Shown: one piece after another, positions 53,758-63,198 of the stretch
Numbering within the stretch: position 1 is the stretch's first letter
Layout: each line of letters starts with the position of its first letter
Assembly: GCF_024172185.1 (NCBI RefSeq)
Contig: NZ_JAMZEC010000001.1
Coordinates: 6,913,001 to 6,977,000 of the forward strand
Source of the DNA: Nonomuraea roseoviolacea subsp. carminata
Lineage (GTDB): Bacteria > Actinomycetota > Actinomycetes > Streptosporangiales > Streptosporangiaceae
Direction: 5' to 3'
Length of the DNA: 64,000 nucleotides
Position numbers and translations under genes: made by a program
The notes under the pieces: model-generated
Told to the model about the DNA's origin: nothing
What the model saw: only the letters and a program-made list of their open reading frames with translations
Databases searched by the model: none

Positions 53758-53928
53758 GTTGGACCCCCATGACCACGCATGACTTCATAACAACTGGGGC
53801 AGAACGCTACCAGCGTGATGTTTGGTGCGTGGCCCGACCTTGTCATTTCTTTCATGATTTGTCGGGTCATGTCAGTGCTTGTGTGCGGATTGTGGCCAGG
53901 ACCACGCTCGCCGTGAGCCCCGCGGACC

Positions 53929-53951
53929 GGCATGACAGGGGCATGACAGGG
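53929..53951. repeat. Short direct repeat before the FAD oxidase 3' end
   Basis: GCATGACAGGGG (53929-53940) is followed at once by CATGACAGGGG (53941-53951), ending two bases before the stop codon of the FAD oxidase gene. The rest of the 195-bp spacer is AT-richer and is the presumed promoter region of the large kinase gene. Confidence 0.55.
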
Positions 53952-53952
53952 G

Positions 53953-55314
53953 CTAGATGGCCTTGCCCGGGTTGAGGATGCCCAGCGGGTCGAACACCGC
54001 CTTGATGCCCTGCTGCACCTCCTGCGCGACCGGCCCGGACTCCAGCGCCAGCCAGCGGCGCTTGAGCAGGCCGACCCCGTGCTCGCCGGTCAGCGTGCCG
54101 CCGAGCTCCAGTGCCCGGGTGAACACCTCGTCGGCCGCCGCCCACACGTTCGCCGGCGGCTCGGCCAGGCCGTGCTCGAAGACGAACACCGGGTGCAGGT
54201 TGCCGTCACCGGCGTGGGCCACCGTGCAGATCTTCACCTCGTGCCTGGCCGCCGCCGCCTCGATCCCCTCGATCATCTCGGGCAGCACCGAACGCGGCAC
54301 GCACACGTCCTCCACCAGGCACGCGCCCAGCCGCTCCTTGGCCTCGTAGGCCATGCGGCGCACGCCGATCAGCTCCTCGGTCTCCTGCGGGCTGGAGGAG
54401 ACGGCCACGAACGAGGCGCCGTTCTCCACGCACAGCGCCTCCATGCGCTCGACCGCGGCCTGGCCGTCGGAGGCGTCGGACTGGCCGATGAGCATGGCGT
54501 TCGTCCCGGCCTCCAGCCCGATGTTGCGCCAGTCGTCGATCGCCTCCAGCGTCGCCCGGTCGAGCAGCTCCATCAGCGACGGCTGGCAGCCGGCCGCCAT
54601 GATGGCCGCCACCGCGGCGCCCGCGTCGCGCAGCGAGCCGAACTCCGCGGCGAACGTCGCCGGCGGCCGGGCGGGCGCGCGCCGCAGCCGCACCGTGGCC
54701 GAGGTGATGACGCCGAGCGTGCCCTCCGAGCCGACGAACAGCCCGGTCAGGTCGTAGCCGGTGACACCCTTCATGGTGCGGCGGCCGGTGTCGAGGATCC
54801 GCCCGTCGGCCAGCACGACCTCCAGACCGAGCGCCGAGTCGCGGGTCACGCCGTACTTGACGCAGCGCAGCCCGCCCGCGTTGGTCGCCAGGTTGCCGCC
54901 GATCGTGGAGATCTCGTACGACGACGGGTCCGGCGCGTACATGAGCCCGTGCTCCCGGGCGGCCCGGTCGAGGTCGGCGGTGATCACGCCGGGCTCCACC
55001 ACGGCGATCTCGTCGGCGGGCGACAGCTCCCTGATCGCGGTCATGCGGGCGAGGGACAGGACGAGCGAGCCGTCGGTCGCCGTGGCCGCCCCCGCCAGGC
55101 CGGTGCCCGCGCCGCGCGGCACGACCGGGACGCGGTGCTCGCTCGCCCAGCGCATCGTGGTGACGACGTCGTCGCGGGTGGCGGCCAGCACCACGCCGAG
55201 GGGCTTGCCGGGCTCGACGAACGTGCGGTCGCGCGCGTAGGAGTCGGCCACGTCGGGATCGGTGACGACACGCCCGGCGGGAAGGGCGTCGACCAAGGCA
55301 TCGATGGGTCTCAC
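53953..55314 (-). CDS. FAD-binding oxidase, glycolate/D-lactate dehydrogenase (GlcD-like)
   Basis: 453 residues from a GTG. It has the PCMH-type FAD domain (VPVVPRGAGTGLAGAATATDGSLVLSLARM; STIGGNLATNAGGLRCVKYGVTRD) and the C-terminal FAD-oxidase cap ending HPVFVFEHG, GGTLTGEHGVGLLKR and FDPLGILNPGKAI. It oxidises a 2-hydroxyacid such as glycolate or D-lactate. GlcE/GlcF subunits are not adjacent, so it may act alone. Confidence 0.9.
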   Translation of the reverse strand: MRPIDALVDALPAGRVVTDPDVADSYARDRTFVEPGKPLGVVLAATRDDVVTTMRWASEHRVPVVPRGAGTGLAGAATATDGSLVLSLARMTAIRELSPADEIAVVEPGVITADLDRAAREHGLMYAPDPSSYEISTIGGNLATNAGGLRCVKYGVTRDSALGLEVVLADGRILDTGRRTMKGVTGYDLTGLFVGSEGTLGVITSATVRLRRAPARPPATFAAEFGSLRDAGAAVAAIMAAGCQPSLMELLDRATLEAIDDWRNIGLEAGTNAMLIGQSDASDGQAAVERMEALCVENGASFVAVSSSPQETEELIGVRRMAYEAKERLGACLVEDVCVPRSVLPEMIEGIEAAAARHEVKICTVAHAGDGNLHPVFVFEHGLAEPPANVWAAADEVFTRALELGGTLTGEHGVGLLKRRWLALESGPVAQEVQQGIKAVFDPLGILNPGKAI

Positions 55315-55366
55315 ATGAAGAACCTTACGGTTTGCGCGTATCGACGCTTACGGCCAGACTGCCCGG

Positions 55367-55945
55367 GTGGAAGTGACGTGTCCGGTGTGTTCCCAGGCTG
55401 ACCAGGTCGTCTCCGTGCCGGGAGCCGTGGCGGCGGGGACCACGTACCGCATCGGACGCGTGCGGCTGCCCGGCGAGCGTGAGATCGCCGACCTGCCGAC
55501 GGCCGTGTCGCTCGGCGCGACCAAGCACCAGATGAGCCGCACCCAGCTCGCCGTGTGGATGTCGTTCCCCAGCCGCCAGTACGCGCCCTGGGTGCGCAAC
55601 CAGGGCTACATCCTGCTCGGGGTGGCCGCCCTCGTGCACCTGGTGGTGTCGCTGGTGATCGCGATGGGCAAGGACTCCGGCTGGGGCGAGGTGCTGCTCG
55701 CGCCGTTCTGCCTCACCGGCCTGTTCTGGGGATTCGGCCTGCTCCAGGTGCTCGGCTCGTACGGCGCCCGCCGGCGCGACCGGGCCGAGGAGCCCGCGCG
55801 CGAGCAGGCGCTCCAGGTGTGGGAGCGCCTGCGGTACTGCGCGCGCGACAACGTCGTCTTCGAGCCCGGCGTCGACGGCGTCTCGGTCCATCCGAGCGAG
55901 ACGCGCGACTACATCTTCGGCTTCAGGCGCGCCGGCCGCTCCTGA
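55367..55945 (+). CDS. Two-TM protein with N-terminal CPVC motif
   Basis: 192 residues starting MEVTCPVCSQADQV, so a small zinc-ribbon-like start with one visible CPVC pair. Two membrane helices lie at about 85-105 (YILLGVAALVHLVVSLVIA) and 108-128. A cytoplasmic C-terminus has WERLRYCARDNVVFEPGVDGVSVHP. I do not recognise the family; similar small membrane proteins occur widely in actinomycetes. It diverges from the GlcD-like gene. Confidence 0.75.
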   Translation: MEVTCPVCSQADQVVSVPGAVAAGTTYRIGRVRLPGEREIADLPTAVSLGATKHQMSRTQLAVWMSFPSRQYAPWVRNQGYILLGVAALVHLVVSLVIAMGKDSGWGEVLLAPFCLTGLFWGFGLLQVLGSYGARRRDRAEEPAREQALQVWERLRYCARDNVVFEPGVDGVSVHPSETRDYIFGFRRAGRS

Positions 55946-55956
55946 AGCCGTTGCGT

Positions 55957-55986
55957 GCGGCCGCTCTCCGAAGGAGGTGCGGCCGC
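55957..55986. terminator. Bidirectional terminator with GCGGCCGC arms
   Basis: GCGGCCGC and GCGGCCGC (self-complementary) pair across CTCC-GAA-GGAG, giving an 8-bp plus 4-bp stem with a small internal loop. It separates the two-TM gene from the convergent aminotransferase gene. Confidence 0.75.
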
Positions 55987-56002
55987 CTTCGCAAAGAAGC
56001 GG

Positions 56003-57208
56003 TCAGGCGTGCTCGTCGGCGACCAGGCGGGCGCACACGGCGAGGCCGGTGATGGCCTGCTCCAGCTCGTCGAGCCCCGGGAAGGTGGGCGCGATGCGGA
56101 TGAAGCGGTCGTCGGGGTCCTTGCCGTAGGGGTGGGTGGCGCCGGCCGGGGTGAGCGCGATGCCCGCCGCCTTGGCCTTGGCCACCACCTCGCCGGCGTG
56201 TGGCACCTCCAGGCTGATGAAGTAGCCGCCGACCGGGCTGCTCCAGGTGCCGAGGTCGCCCAGCTCCTTGGCCAGCACCCGGTCGACCAGCTCGAACTTC
56301 GGCCAGATCAGCTCGGCGTGGCGGCGCATGTGCGCGGCGACGCCCTCGGGGTCGCGCAGGAACTCCACGTGCCGAAGCTGGTTGACCTTGTCGGGGCCGA
56401 TGGACTGCTTGGAGGTGTTGTACAGGAACCACTCGACGTTGGCGGGGGAGGAGCCGAAGAACGACACGCCGCTGCCCGCCAGCGTCACCTTGGAGGTGGA
56501 GGCGTAGACGAACACGCGGTCGGGGTTGCCGTGCTCGGCCGCCAGCGCGAGGAGGTCGGCCAGCTCGGCCGGGGCGTCGGTGAGGTGGTGCACCGCGTAG
56601 GCGTTGTCCCAGAAGATCCGGAAGTCGGGCGCGGCGGCCGGCATGGCGGCGAGCCTGCGCACCGTCTCGGCGCTGTAGGTGACCCCGGACGGGTTGCTGT
56701 ACTTGGGCACGCACCACATGCCCTTGACGCTGGCGTCGGTGGCGACCAGGCGCTCCACGACGTCCATGTCGGGGCCGTCGGCGTTCATCGGGACGGGCAC
56801 CATCGTGATGCCGAACCGCTCGGTGATCGTGAAGTGGCGGTCGTAGCCGGGCACGGGGCACAGGAACGTGACCTTCGGCTCCTCGACCCACCGCCGCGCG
56901 GCGCCCGGGACCGGGGTGAGCAGCGCGTGCACGATCGTGTCGTGCATCAGCGCCAGGCTGGAGTTGCCGCCCACGACGAGCTGGCCCGCGGGCACCTGGA
57001 CCAGCGGCGCGAACAGCTCGCGCAGCTCCGGCAGGCCCTGCAGGCCGCCGTAGTTGCGGGTGTCGGTGCCGTCGGCGGCGCGGAAGCTCGTCGGCAGGCG
57101 GAGCATGTCGTCGGAGAGATCGAGCTGGCGCGGGGACGGCTTGCCACGGGTCAGGTCGAGCGAGAGGCCACGCTGGACGAGGTCGGCGTAGTCGCGCTGA
57201 GCGTTCAC
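56003..57208 (-). CDS. Fold-type I aminotransferase (MocR-type aspartate aminotransferase family)
   Basis: 401 residues from the GTG at 57208, preceded by GGAGGAG. It has an aminotransferase core: VGGNSSLALMHD, GMWCVPKYSNPSGVTYS, FRIFWDNAYAVHHL, and YASTSKVTLAGSGVSFFG with the PLP Lys. The sequence matches the MocR-like free-standing aminotransferases that lack the DNA-binding domain, often annotated as aspartate aminotransferase. The role is probably in amino-acid catabolism. Confidence 0.9.
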   Translation of the reverse strand: MNAQRDYADLVQRGLSLDLTRGKPSPRQLDLSDDMLRLPTSFRAADGTDTRNYGGLQGLPELRELFAPLVQVPAGQLVVGGNSSLALMHDTIVHALLTPVPGAARRWVEEPKVTFLCPVPGYDRHFTITERFGITMVPVPMNADGPDMDVVERLVATDASVKGMWCVPKYSNPSGVTYSAETVRRLAAMPAAAPDFRIFWDNAYAVHHLTDAPAELADLLALAAEHGNPDRVFVYASTSKVTLAGSGVSFFGSSPANVEWFLYNTSKQSIGPDKVNQLRHVEFLRDPEGVAAHMRRHAELIWPKFELVDRVLAKELGDLGTWSSPVGGYFISLEVPHAGEVVAKAKAAGIALTPAGATHPYGKDPDDRFIRIAPTFPGLDELEQAITGLAVCARLVADEHA

Positions 57209-57415
57209 GAGATTCTCTCCTCCGAATGGGTCGGATACGAAGGATAGAAGAAGCGGCCCCGTGAGCAGGAATCGGTCCGCCATGTGGAAGGACGGACGGG
57301 GCGAATCATGACGAACGCGCCGCGGGGCTTCACGCGGGGCGATCGGTGGCGTGCAATGGAGGGCGCCGGGGGTCCGGTACGGCAAGGCCATCACTCCGCC
57401 CGGGAGGGAGCAGGC

Positions 57416-59086
57416 GTGACGACTGTTGGTGAGACCTCGATCGCCCAGGTGAGGCGGCGCCGCACCGGCACCGTGGTCGTCTCCTGGCTGTCCACGACCG
57501 ACCACAAGGTCATCGGCTACCTCTACCTGATCACCTCGTTCGTGTTCTTCCTGGTCGCCGGGGTCATGGCCATGGTGATGCGCGCGGAGCTGGCCCGGCC
57601 CGGCATGCAGCTCGTCAGCCAGGAGCACTACAACCAGCTCTTCACCATGCACGGCACCGCGATGCTGCTCATGTTCGCCACGCCGCTGTTCGCCGGGTTC
57701 GCCAACGTCGTGATGCCGCTGCAGATCGGGGCGCCGGACGTGGCGTTCCCGCGGCTGAACGCGGTGGCGTACTGGCTGTTCCTGTTCGGCAGCCTGATCG
57801 CGACGGCGGGGTTCTTCACCCCGGGAGGCGCGGCCGACTTCGGCTGGTTCGCCTACACACCGCTCGCCTCGGCGACCTACTCGCCCGGCATGGGCGGCGA
57901 CTTATGGATCATGGGCCTCGCGCTGTCGGGCCTCGGCACGATCCTCGGGTCGGTCAACTTCATCACCACGATCATCGGGATGCGCGCGCCCGGCATGACG
58001 ATGTTCCGGATGCCGATCTTCACCTGGAACACCCTGCTGACCAGCATGCTCGTGCTCATGGCGTTCCCCGTGCTGGCCGCCGCGCTGCTCGTGCTGGAGT
58101 CGGACCGCAAGCTCGGCACCCACGTGTTCGACGCGGCCAACGGCGGCCCGATGATCTGGCAGCACCTGTTCTGGTTCTTCGGCCATCCCGAGGTCTACAT
58201 CATCGCGCTGCCGTTCTTCGGGATCATCACCGAGGTCATCCCCGTCTTCTCCCGCAAGCCGATCTTCGGCTACATGGGGCTGGTCGGCGCGACGATCGCG
58301 ATCGCCGGCCTGTCGATGACGGTGTGGGCGCACCACATGTTCCCGACCGGGCAGGTGCTGCTGCCGTTCTTCTCGTTCATGACGTTCCTCATCGCGGTGC
58401 CGACCGGGGTGAAGTTCTTCAACTGGATCGGCACCATGTGGCGCGGCCACATCAGCTTCCAGACGCCGATGCTGTTCGCGATCGGCTTCCTGGTGACGTT
58501 CCTGCTCGGGGGCCTGACCGGCGTCATCCTGGCCTCGCCGCCGCTCGACTTCCACATCAGCGACACCTACTTCGTGGTCGCGCACTTCCACTACGTGGTG
58601 TTCGGGACGGTCGTGTTCGCGATGTTCGCCGGCTTCTACTTCTGGTGGCCCAAGATGACCGGGCGGATGCTCGACGACCGGCTCGGCAAGGTGCACTTCT
58701 GGACCCTCTTCGCGGGCTTCCACACGACGTTCCTCGTGCAGCACTGGCTGGGGGCGGCCGGGTTCCCGCGCCGCTACGCCGACTACAGCCCCGCCGACGG
58801 GTTCACGGCGCTGAACGAGATCTCGTCGGTGGGCGCGTTCCTGCTGGGCCTGTCCACGCTGCCGTTCCTCTACAACGTCTGGAAGACCGCCCGGCGCGCC
58901 CCGCGCGTCACGGTGGACGACCCGTGGGGGTTCTGCAACTCCCTCGAATGGGCGACTTCGTGCCCGCCGCCGCGGCACAACTTCACGTTCATGCCGCCCA
59001 TCCGCTCCGAACGGCCCGCCTTCGACCTGCACTACCCGCACGAGAAGCCCGCCACGGACCGGGAGGAGAAGGGAACGGCGGACTGA
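57416..59086 (+). CDS. ctaD: Cytochrome c oxidase subunit I
   Basis: 556 residues from a GTG preceded by GGGAGGGAG; an upstream in-frame ATG at 57308 is less likely. Twelve membrane helices are expected. Heme-copper motifs are visible: TMHGTAMLLMFATP (heme ligand His), WFFGHPEVYIIALP (CuB His, cross-linked Tyr), VWAHHMFP (two CuB His) and VAHFHYVVFG (heme a and a3 ligands). It is the proton-pumping aa3 oxidase core. ctaC, ctaE and ctaF are absent nearby, so this copy is detached from the main cta operon. Confidence 0.95.
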   Translation: MTTVGETSIAQVRRRRTGTVVVSWLSTTDHKVIGYLYLITSFVFFLVAGVMAMVMRAELARPGMQLVSQEHYNQLFTMHGTAMLLMFATPLFAGFANVVMPLQIGAPDVAFPRLNAVAYWLFLFGSLIATAGFFTPGGAADFGWFAYTPLASATYSPGMGGDLWIMGLALSGLGTILGSVNFITTIIGMRAPGMTMFRMPIFTWNTLLTSMLVLMAFPVLAAALLVLESDRKLGTHVFDAANGGPMIWQHLFWFFGHPEVYIIALPFFGIITEVIPVFSRKPIFGYMGLVGATIAIAGLSMTVWAHHMFPTGQVLLPFFSFMTFLIAVPTGVKFFNWIGTMWRGHISFQTPMLFAIGFLVTFLLGGLTGVILASPPLDFHISDTYFVVAHFHYVVFGTVVFAMFAGFYFWWPKMTGRMLDDRLGKVHFWTLFAGFHTTFLVQHWLGAAGFPRRYADYSPADGFTALNEISSVGAFLLGLSTLPFLYNVWKTARRAPRVTVDDPWGFCNSLEWATSCPPPRHNFTFMPPIRSERPAFDLHYPHEKPATDREEKGTAD

Positions 59087-59147
59087 TCTTTCCCGGCGCG
59101 GGTCCCGGCGCTTGGGTGGATGTACCCGATCTGTCGCACATTGCCCG

Positions 59148-59240
59148 GTGAGTCGTCCATCGTGGGACGCGCTCGTCGCGCTGCTCTGCTACGGGGCGGC
59201 CGTCGCCGGCGGAGTGACCGCCATAACCCTCCTATTCTGA
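59148..59240 (+). CDS. 30-residue single-TM small protein after ctaD
   Basis: A GTG at 59148 starts MSRPSWDALVALLCYGAAVAGGVTAITLLF, shown here as two parts: a polar start MSRPSWD, then one hydrophobic helix to the end. It is 61 bp after ctaD on the same strand. Very small single-helix subunits or assembly factors accompany heme-copper oxidases in other bacteria, so it could be one. The ribosome site is weak and no family is recognised. Confidence 0.35.
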   Translation: MSRPSWDALVALLCYGAAVAGGVTAITLLF

Positions 59241-59362
59241 AATGTCCTAAATACATCACATTTCAACAACGCCCTTTACGTCCCCTTTACCCACCCTCTA
59301 ACGTCCGGCATTGCACACCCTATGGCCATGCGCCCGGCGATCCCGGGCAGAGAGGGTTCCTG

Positions 59363-62122
59363 GTGCCCAGCACGAAACGCCTGTTAACAGCCATGCCCGC
59401 GGCGGCCCTGCTCGCGGCCGCGCTCACCGTCCCCGCCGCCACCTCCCCGGCGGCGGCGTCGGCGGCCGTGTACCAGCCGACGAGGGCCGACTACTACATC
59501 AACTACGCCCCGCCCCGGGACGAGCCGGAACCCGGCGAGCCGCCGTCGCCCAACAGCCGGCGCGCCCGCGCTCAGTCCCCGGCGGAAAAGGTCGACCGTA
59601 AGTACACCGAGGGCAACCCGGCGGCCGCCCGCGTCCTCGCCGCGCGCGAGCAGGAGGCCATCAAGACCGGCCGAAACCCCGCTGAATTCATCTTCAAGAA
59701 CGCGAAGCAGACGAAGACCGCCAAGCTTCTCACGCTGCTCGTCGAGTTCAACGAGAACGCCAACGACGACTTCTCCGGCTTCAACCGGCTGCGCACCCCG
59801 GACAGCGCCCCCGACGACTGCGTCGTCGAGCCGCCCGGCACCCTGAAGAACGGGCCGCTGCACAACAACATCCCCGACCCGGCCACGCTCCCGCACCAGG
59901 ACAACAACTCGTTCTGGGTCAAGGACTTCAGCACCGAGCACTTCAACAAGATGCTCTACACCGACAAGGGCATCACCGAGCGCGTCCGCCCCGACCTCAA
60001 GGACCCGCGCGACGGCAAGCCCGGCATCGACATCTCCGGCTTCACGATGAAGAAGATGTACGAGGAGATGTCCAAGGGCGCCTACTCCGTCACCGGCTCG
60101 GCCGCCGGCTGGATCAAGGCCCCGCACTCCGAGGCGTGGTACGGCGCGGCCGCCTGCGGCGGGGCGCCCCAGGACATGTCCGGCCACCCCGACAACCCGA
60201 CCGGCGCCGGCCAGCTCGCCATCGACGCCGTCAACGTCCTGGCCCAGACCCAGCCGAACTTCCCGTGGGCCGACTACGACCTCGAGGACGTCTCCGACGC
60301 CGACGGCGACGGCAACTACGCCGAGCCCGACGGCGTGATCGACCACCTCGTCCTCGTCCACGCCGGCAAGGACAAGTCCGCCGACGGCGGCGCCGAGGGC
60401 ACGTACGCCATCTGGGCCCACTCCAGCGCCGTCGCCGGCGGCTACAAGGTGCCCGGCAGCGACAAGAAGATCTCCAACTACATCGTGCAGCCCGAGGACT
60501 CCGGCGTCGGCGTCTTCGCCCACGAGTACGGCCACGACCTCGGCCTGCCCGACCTGTACGACACCAGCGGCGCGGCCAGCAGCGCCGTGGACTTCTGGGA
60601 CCTCATGTCCAGCGGCTCCCACTCCGGGCCGATCTTCCAGTCGATGCCCTCGCACATGGGCCTCTGGGACAAGTGGGTGCTCGGCTGGGCCAACCCGAAG
60701 GTGTTCAACCCGGGCGACGCCGCCAAGCTCGTGACCGTCGGCCAGTCGTCGCGCACGCCCAAGCTCACCCAGGACGGCGTCCGCGTCAACCTCGCCTCCA
60801 CGCCGCTGAAGATGGTCGACCCGCACAGCGGCGCCAACGCGTGGTGGTCCGGCATGGACCAGGAATGGGCCAACGTCTCCCTCACCCGCGACGTGCCCGT
60901 CCCCGCCGGGAGCGACGTCCGCTTCTGGATGTGGAACAACTACGACATCGAGCAGGACTGGGACTTCGGCTTCGTCGAGGTGTCCACCGACGGCGGCCAG
61001 ACCTGGGCGCAGCAGAAGGTGTACGACGAGGCCGGCAACGAGGTCACCACGCCCGACGGCTACCCGGACCCGAACAAGAACCTCAAGACGTTCGGTGACA
61101 AGAAGTACGGCCTCACCGGCAGCACCAACGGCTGGCGGCACGACTACGTCAACCTCACGCCGTTCGCCGGCAAGAGCATCAAGCTGCGCCTGACGTCCAA
61201 CACCGACGCCGCCTTCACCCCGCGCGGCTGGCACGCCGACGACTTCCAGCTCACCAACGGCGGCACCGCCGTCTGGAGCGACGACGTCGAGAACGGCGCC
61301 AACGGCTGGAAGGCGACCGGCGGCACCTTCACCAACACCAGCGGCCAGGGCTGGACCATCAACAACGGCTCCCGCCAGATCGACCGCTTCTACCTCGCCG
61401 AGTGGCGCAACTTCGACGGCTTCGACAAGGGCCTGCAGTTCGCCTACGACAGCACGTACTCGCGGGACGGCGCCTGGAAGGTGCAGAAGGTCAAGTACAA
61501 CGCGCCCGGCCTGCTCGTCTGGTACCGCGACTCCACCTTCACCAACAACTCGATCGGCAACAACCTCCAGCTCCCGCCGAGCATCGGCTCCAAGGGCAGC
61601 CTGCTCGTGGTCGACTCCCACTACGACCCGCTGCGCCGCACCGGCACGGCGGCCGCCAAGGACCCGACCCGGCACAAGAACATGGAGGGCCGCTCGCAGT
61701 CGTCCAACGCCGCCTTCTCCTTCGGCAAGACGTACCCGTTCAAGGAGTGCCTGGAGGCCGCGGACGAGCCGTTCAGCGAGTACTGCACGGACGTCCCCGC
61801 GCTGAACGGCGTGCCGAACTTCACCGACGCCAAGACCTGGTACCCGGGCCTGGAGGTGCAGGACGGCAGCCTGTACTACCGCGACTTCGACGCCTCGACG
61901 GTGGTGCCCTCCAAGGGCGACCAGCCGTACAGCACCCGCGTCGTGCACCTCGACGGCACCCCCGCCACCGAGCTGTACGGCACGGACATGGGCAACGGCC
62001 ACAAGCTCGGCTCCGGCAACCCCGGCGACGAGGGCAAGGCCCTGGGCGTCCAGTTCAAGCTGGTCTCCCCGCTGCCGGGCAACCTGGGCGCGATCGTCCA
62101 GGTGACCCCGCCCAAGAAGTGA
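59363..62122 (+). CDS. Secreted M6-family metalloprotease (immune inhibitor A-like)
   Basis: 919 residues from a GTG preceded by AGAGGG; longer in-frame starts upstream would run through the promoter. A signal peptide (about 1-35) precedes a propeptide and the M6 catalytic domain with the zinc site HEYGHDLGLPDLYD (about 387-400). A C-terminal region contains two MAM/PKD-like beta domains (DWDFGFVEVSTDGGQTWAQQ; WHADDFQLTNGGTAVWSDDVE). It degrades extracellular proteins. A 12-bp hairpin follows. Confidence 0.93.
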   Translation: MPSTKRLLTAMPAAALLAAALTVPAATSPAAASAAVYQPTRADYYINYAPPRDEPEPGEPPSPNSRRARAQSPAEKVDRKYTEGNPAAARVLAAREQEAIKTGRNPAEFIFKNAKQTKTAKLLTLLVEFNENANDDFSGFNRLRTPDSAPDDCVVEPPGTLKNGPLHNNIPDPATLPHQDNNSFWVKDFSTEHFNKMLYTDKGITERVRPDLKDPRDGKPGIDISGFTMKKMYEEMSKGAYSVTGSAAGWIKAPHSEAWYGAAACGGAPQDMSGHPDNPTGAGQLAIDAVNVLAQTQPNFPWADYDLEDVSDADGDGNYAEPDGVIDHLVLVHAGKDKSADGGAEGTYAIWAHSSAVAGGYKVPGSDKKISNYIVQPEDSGVGVFAHEYGHDLGLPDLYDTSGAASSAVDFWDLMSSGSHSGPIFQSMPSHMGLWDKWVLGWANPKVFNPGDAAKLVTVGQSSRTPKLTQDGVRVNLASTPLKMVDPHSGANAWWSGMDQEWANVSLTRDVPVPAGSDVRFWMWNNYDIEQDWDFGFVEVSTDGGQTWAQQKVYDEAGNEVTTPDGYPDPNKNLKTFGDKKYGLTGSTNGWRHDYVNLTPFAGKSIKLRLTSNTDAAFTPRGWHADDFQLTNGGTAVWSDDVENGANGWKATGGTFTNTSGQGWTINNGSRQIDRFYLAEWRNFDGFDKGLQFAYDSTYSRDGAWKVQKVKYNAPGLLVWYRDSTFTNNSIGNNLQLPPSIGSKGSLLVVDSHYDPLRRTGTAAAKDPTRHKNMEGRSQSSNAAFSFGKTYPFKECLEAADEPFSEYCTDVPALNGVPNFTDAKTWYPGLEVQDGSLYYRDFDASTVVPSKGDQPYSTRVVHLDGTPATELYGTDMGNGHKLGSGNPGDEGKALGVQFKLVSPLPGNLGAIVQVTPPKK

Positions 62123-62141
62123 TCTCCACGCGCTGATCCGC

Positions 62142-62171
62142 AGGGCCGCCGGGACACCCCCCGGCGGCCCT
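62142..62171. terminator. Terminator after the M6 protease gene
   Basis: AGGGCCGCCGGG and CCCGGCGGCCCT form a perfect 12-bp stem with an ACACCC loop, 19 bp after the protease stop and 13 bp before the next ATG. Read-through into the kinase gene would have to pass it, so the next gene probably has its own promoter or is attenuated. Confidence 0.8.
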
Positions 62172-62184
62172 ACGATTGGGCACT

Positions 62185-63123
62185 ATGAGCGAACTGCGCA
62201 CCAAGGCCGAGCACACCGAGGCGATCCGCAAGGACCGCCGCGTGGCAGTGGTGATCAACACTCGCTCACGCCGCGGCCGGCGCCACTACGTCGAGGTCAT
62301 CGAGCGGCTGCACCAGCTCGGCTTCGAGCCGCTGGCCGAGATCGGCGTCTACAACCCCAAGCGGCTGCGCGAGCTCCTCGACACCGCCCTGGCCACCCGC
62401 CCCGACCTGCTCGTCGTCGGCGGCGGCGACGGCACGCTGTCCTCCGCCGTCCGCCACGTCGCCCACCGCGACGTCGCCCTCGGCGTGCTGCCGCTCGGCA
62501 CCACCAACAACTTCGCCCGCAGCCTCGGCCTGCCGCTCGACCTCGCGGGCGCGATCCGGGTCTTCGAGACGGGCAAGGTCGCCGACATCGACCTCGGCAT
62601 GGCCGACGACCGGCCCTTCGCCAACCTGGCCAGCTTCGGCGTCTCGGTCGAGGTGGCGGGCAAGGTCAAGCCGTGGCTCAAGCGGATCGTGGGCCGTCCC
62701 GCGTACCCGCTCACGGCTCTCACCATCCTGCCGGGCCACCGGCCGTTCCGGGCGTACATCACCGTCGACGGCACGCGGCACGAGCTGCTCACCCACCAGC
62801 TCAACATCGCCAACGGCCGCTTCCACGGCGGCTGGCAGGTCGCCAAGGACATCAGCATCGACAACGGCATGCTCGTGGCCTACCAGCTCGGGTCCGGCAA
62901 GAAGCTGCGGCTGCTCGGCGAGACGCTGGCGCGCGCCACGACGGGCCGCTGGCGCAGCCTGGCCGGCGGGCCGTTCGTGGTGGGGCGCGAGATGCTGCTG
63001 GAGACGGACCCGCCGATGGCGGCGGACGTGGACGGCGAGGTACGCCTGCGCACGCCGATCCGGCTGCGGGTGGTGCCGAACGGGGTCCGCGTCATGGTCC
63101 CGTCCTCCTTCGAGGACCGCTGA
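62185..63123 (+). CDS. Diacylglycerol kinase family lipid kinase (YegS/BmrU type)
   Basis: 312 residues from the ATG at 62185. DAGK catalytic motifs: VVINTRSRRGRRH, LVVGGGDGTLSSAV and GVLPLGTTNNFARSLGLP. A beta-rich C-terminal domain follows (DIDLGMADDRPFANLASFGVSVEVAG; MAADVDGEV). It phosphorylates diacylglycerol or a related lipid using ATP at the membrane. It sits between two strong terminators. Confidence 0.92.
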   Translation: MSELRTKAEHTEAIRKDRRVAVVINTRSRRGRRHYVEVIERLHQLGFEPLAEIGVYNPKRLRELLDTALATRPDLLVVGGGDGTLSSAVRHVAHRDVALGVLPLGTTNNFARSLGLPLDLAGAIRVFETGKVADIDLGMADDRPFANLASFGVSVEVAGKVKPWLKRIVGRPAYPLTALTILPGHRPFRAYITVDGTRHELLTHQLNIANGRFHGGWQVAKDISIDNGMLVAYQLGSGKKLRLLGETLARATTGRWRSLAGGPFVVGREMLLETDPPMAADVDGEVRLRTPIRLRVVPNGVRVMVPSSFEDR

Positions 63124-63148
63124 CCCCGTCGTACCTGCTGGAGGGGCT

Positions 63149-63180
63149 CGAAGCGCGGTCCTCACGGGGGGCGCGCTTCG
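63149..63180. terminator. Terminator after the lipid kinase gene
   Basis: CGAAGCGCG and CGCGCTTCG form a perfect 9-bp stem with a 14-nt loop, 26 bp after the stop. Confidence 0.75.
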
Positions 63181-63198
63181 CGCGACGAGGCTCGGGCT

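Noticed and set aside
57308..57415. Upstream ATG giving a longer cytochrome oxidase subunit I
   Set aside because: The extra 36 residues are not oxidase-like, and the GTG at 57416 has the better ribosome site.
59120..59362. Upstream extension of the M6 protease
   Set aside because: It would run through an AT-rich promoter-like region and place the signal peptide internally. The GTG at 59363 directly precedes a normal signal peptide.
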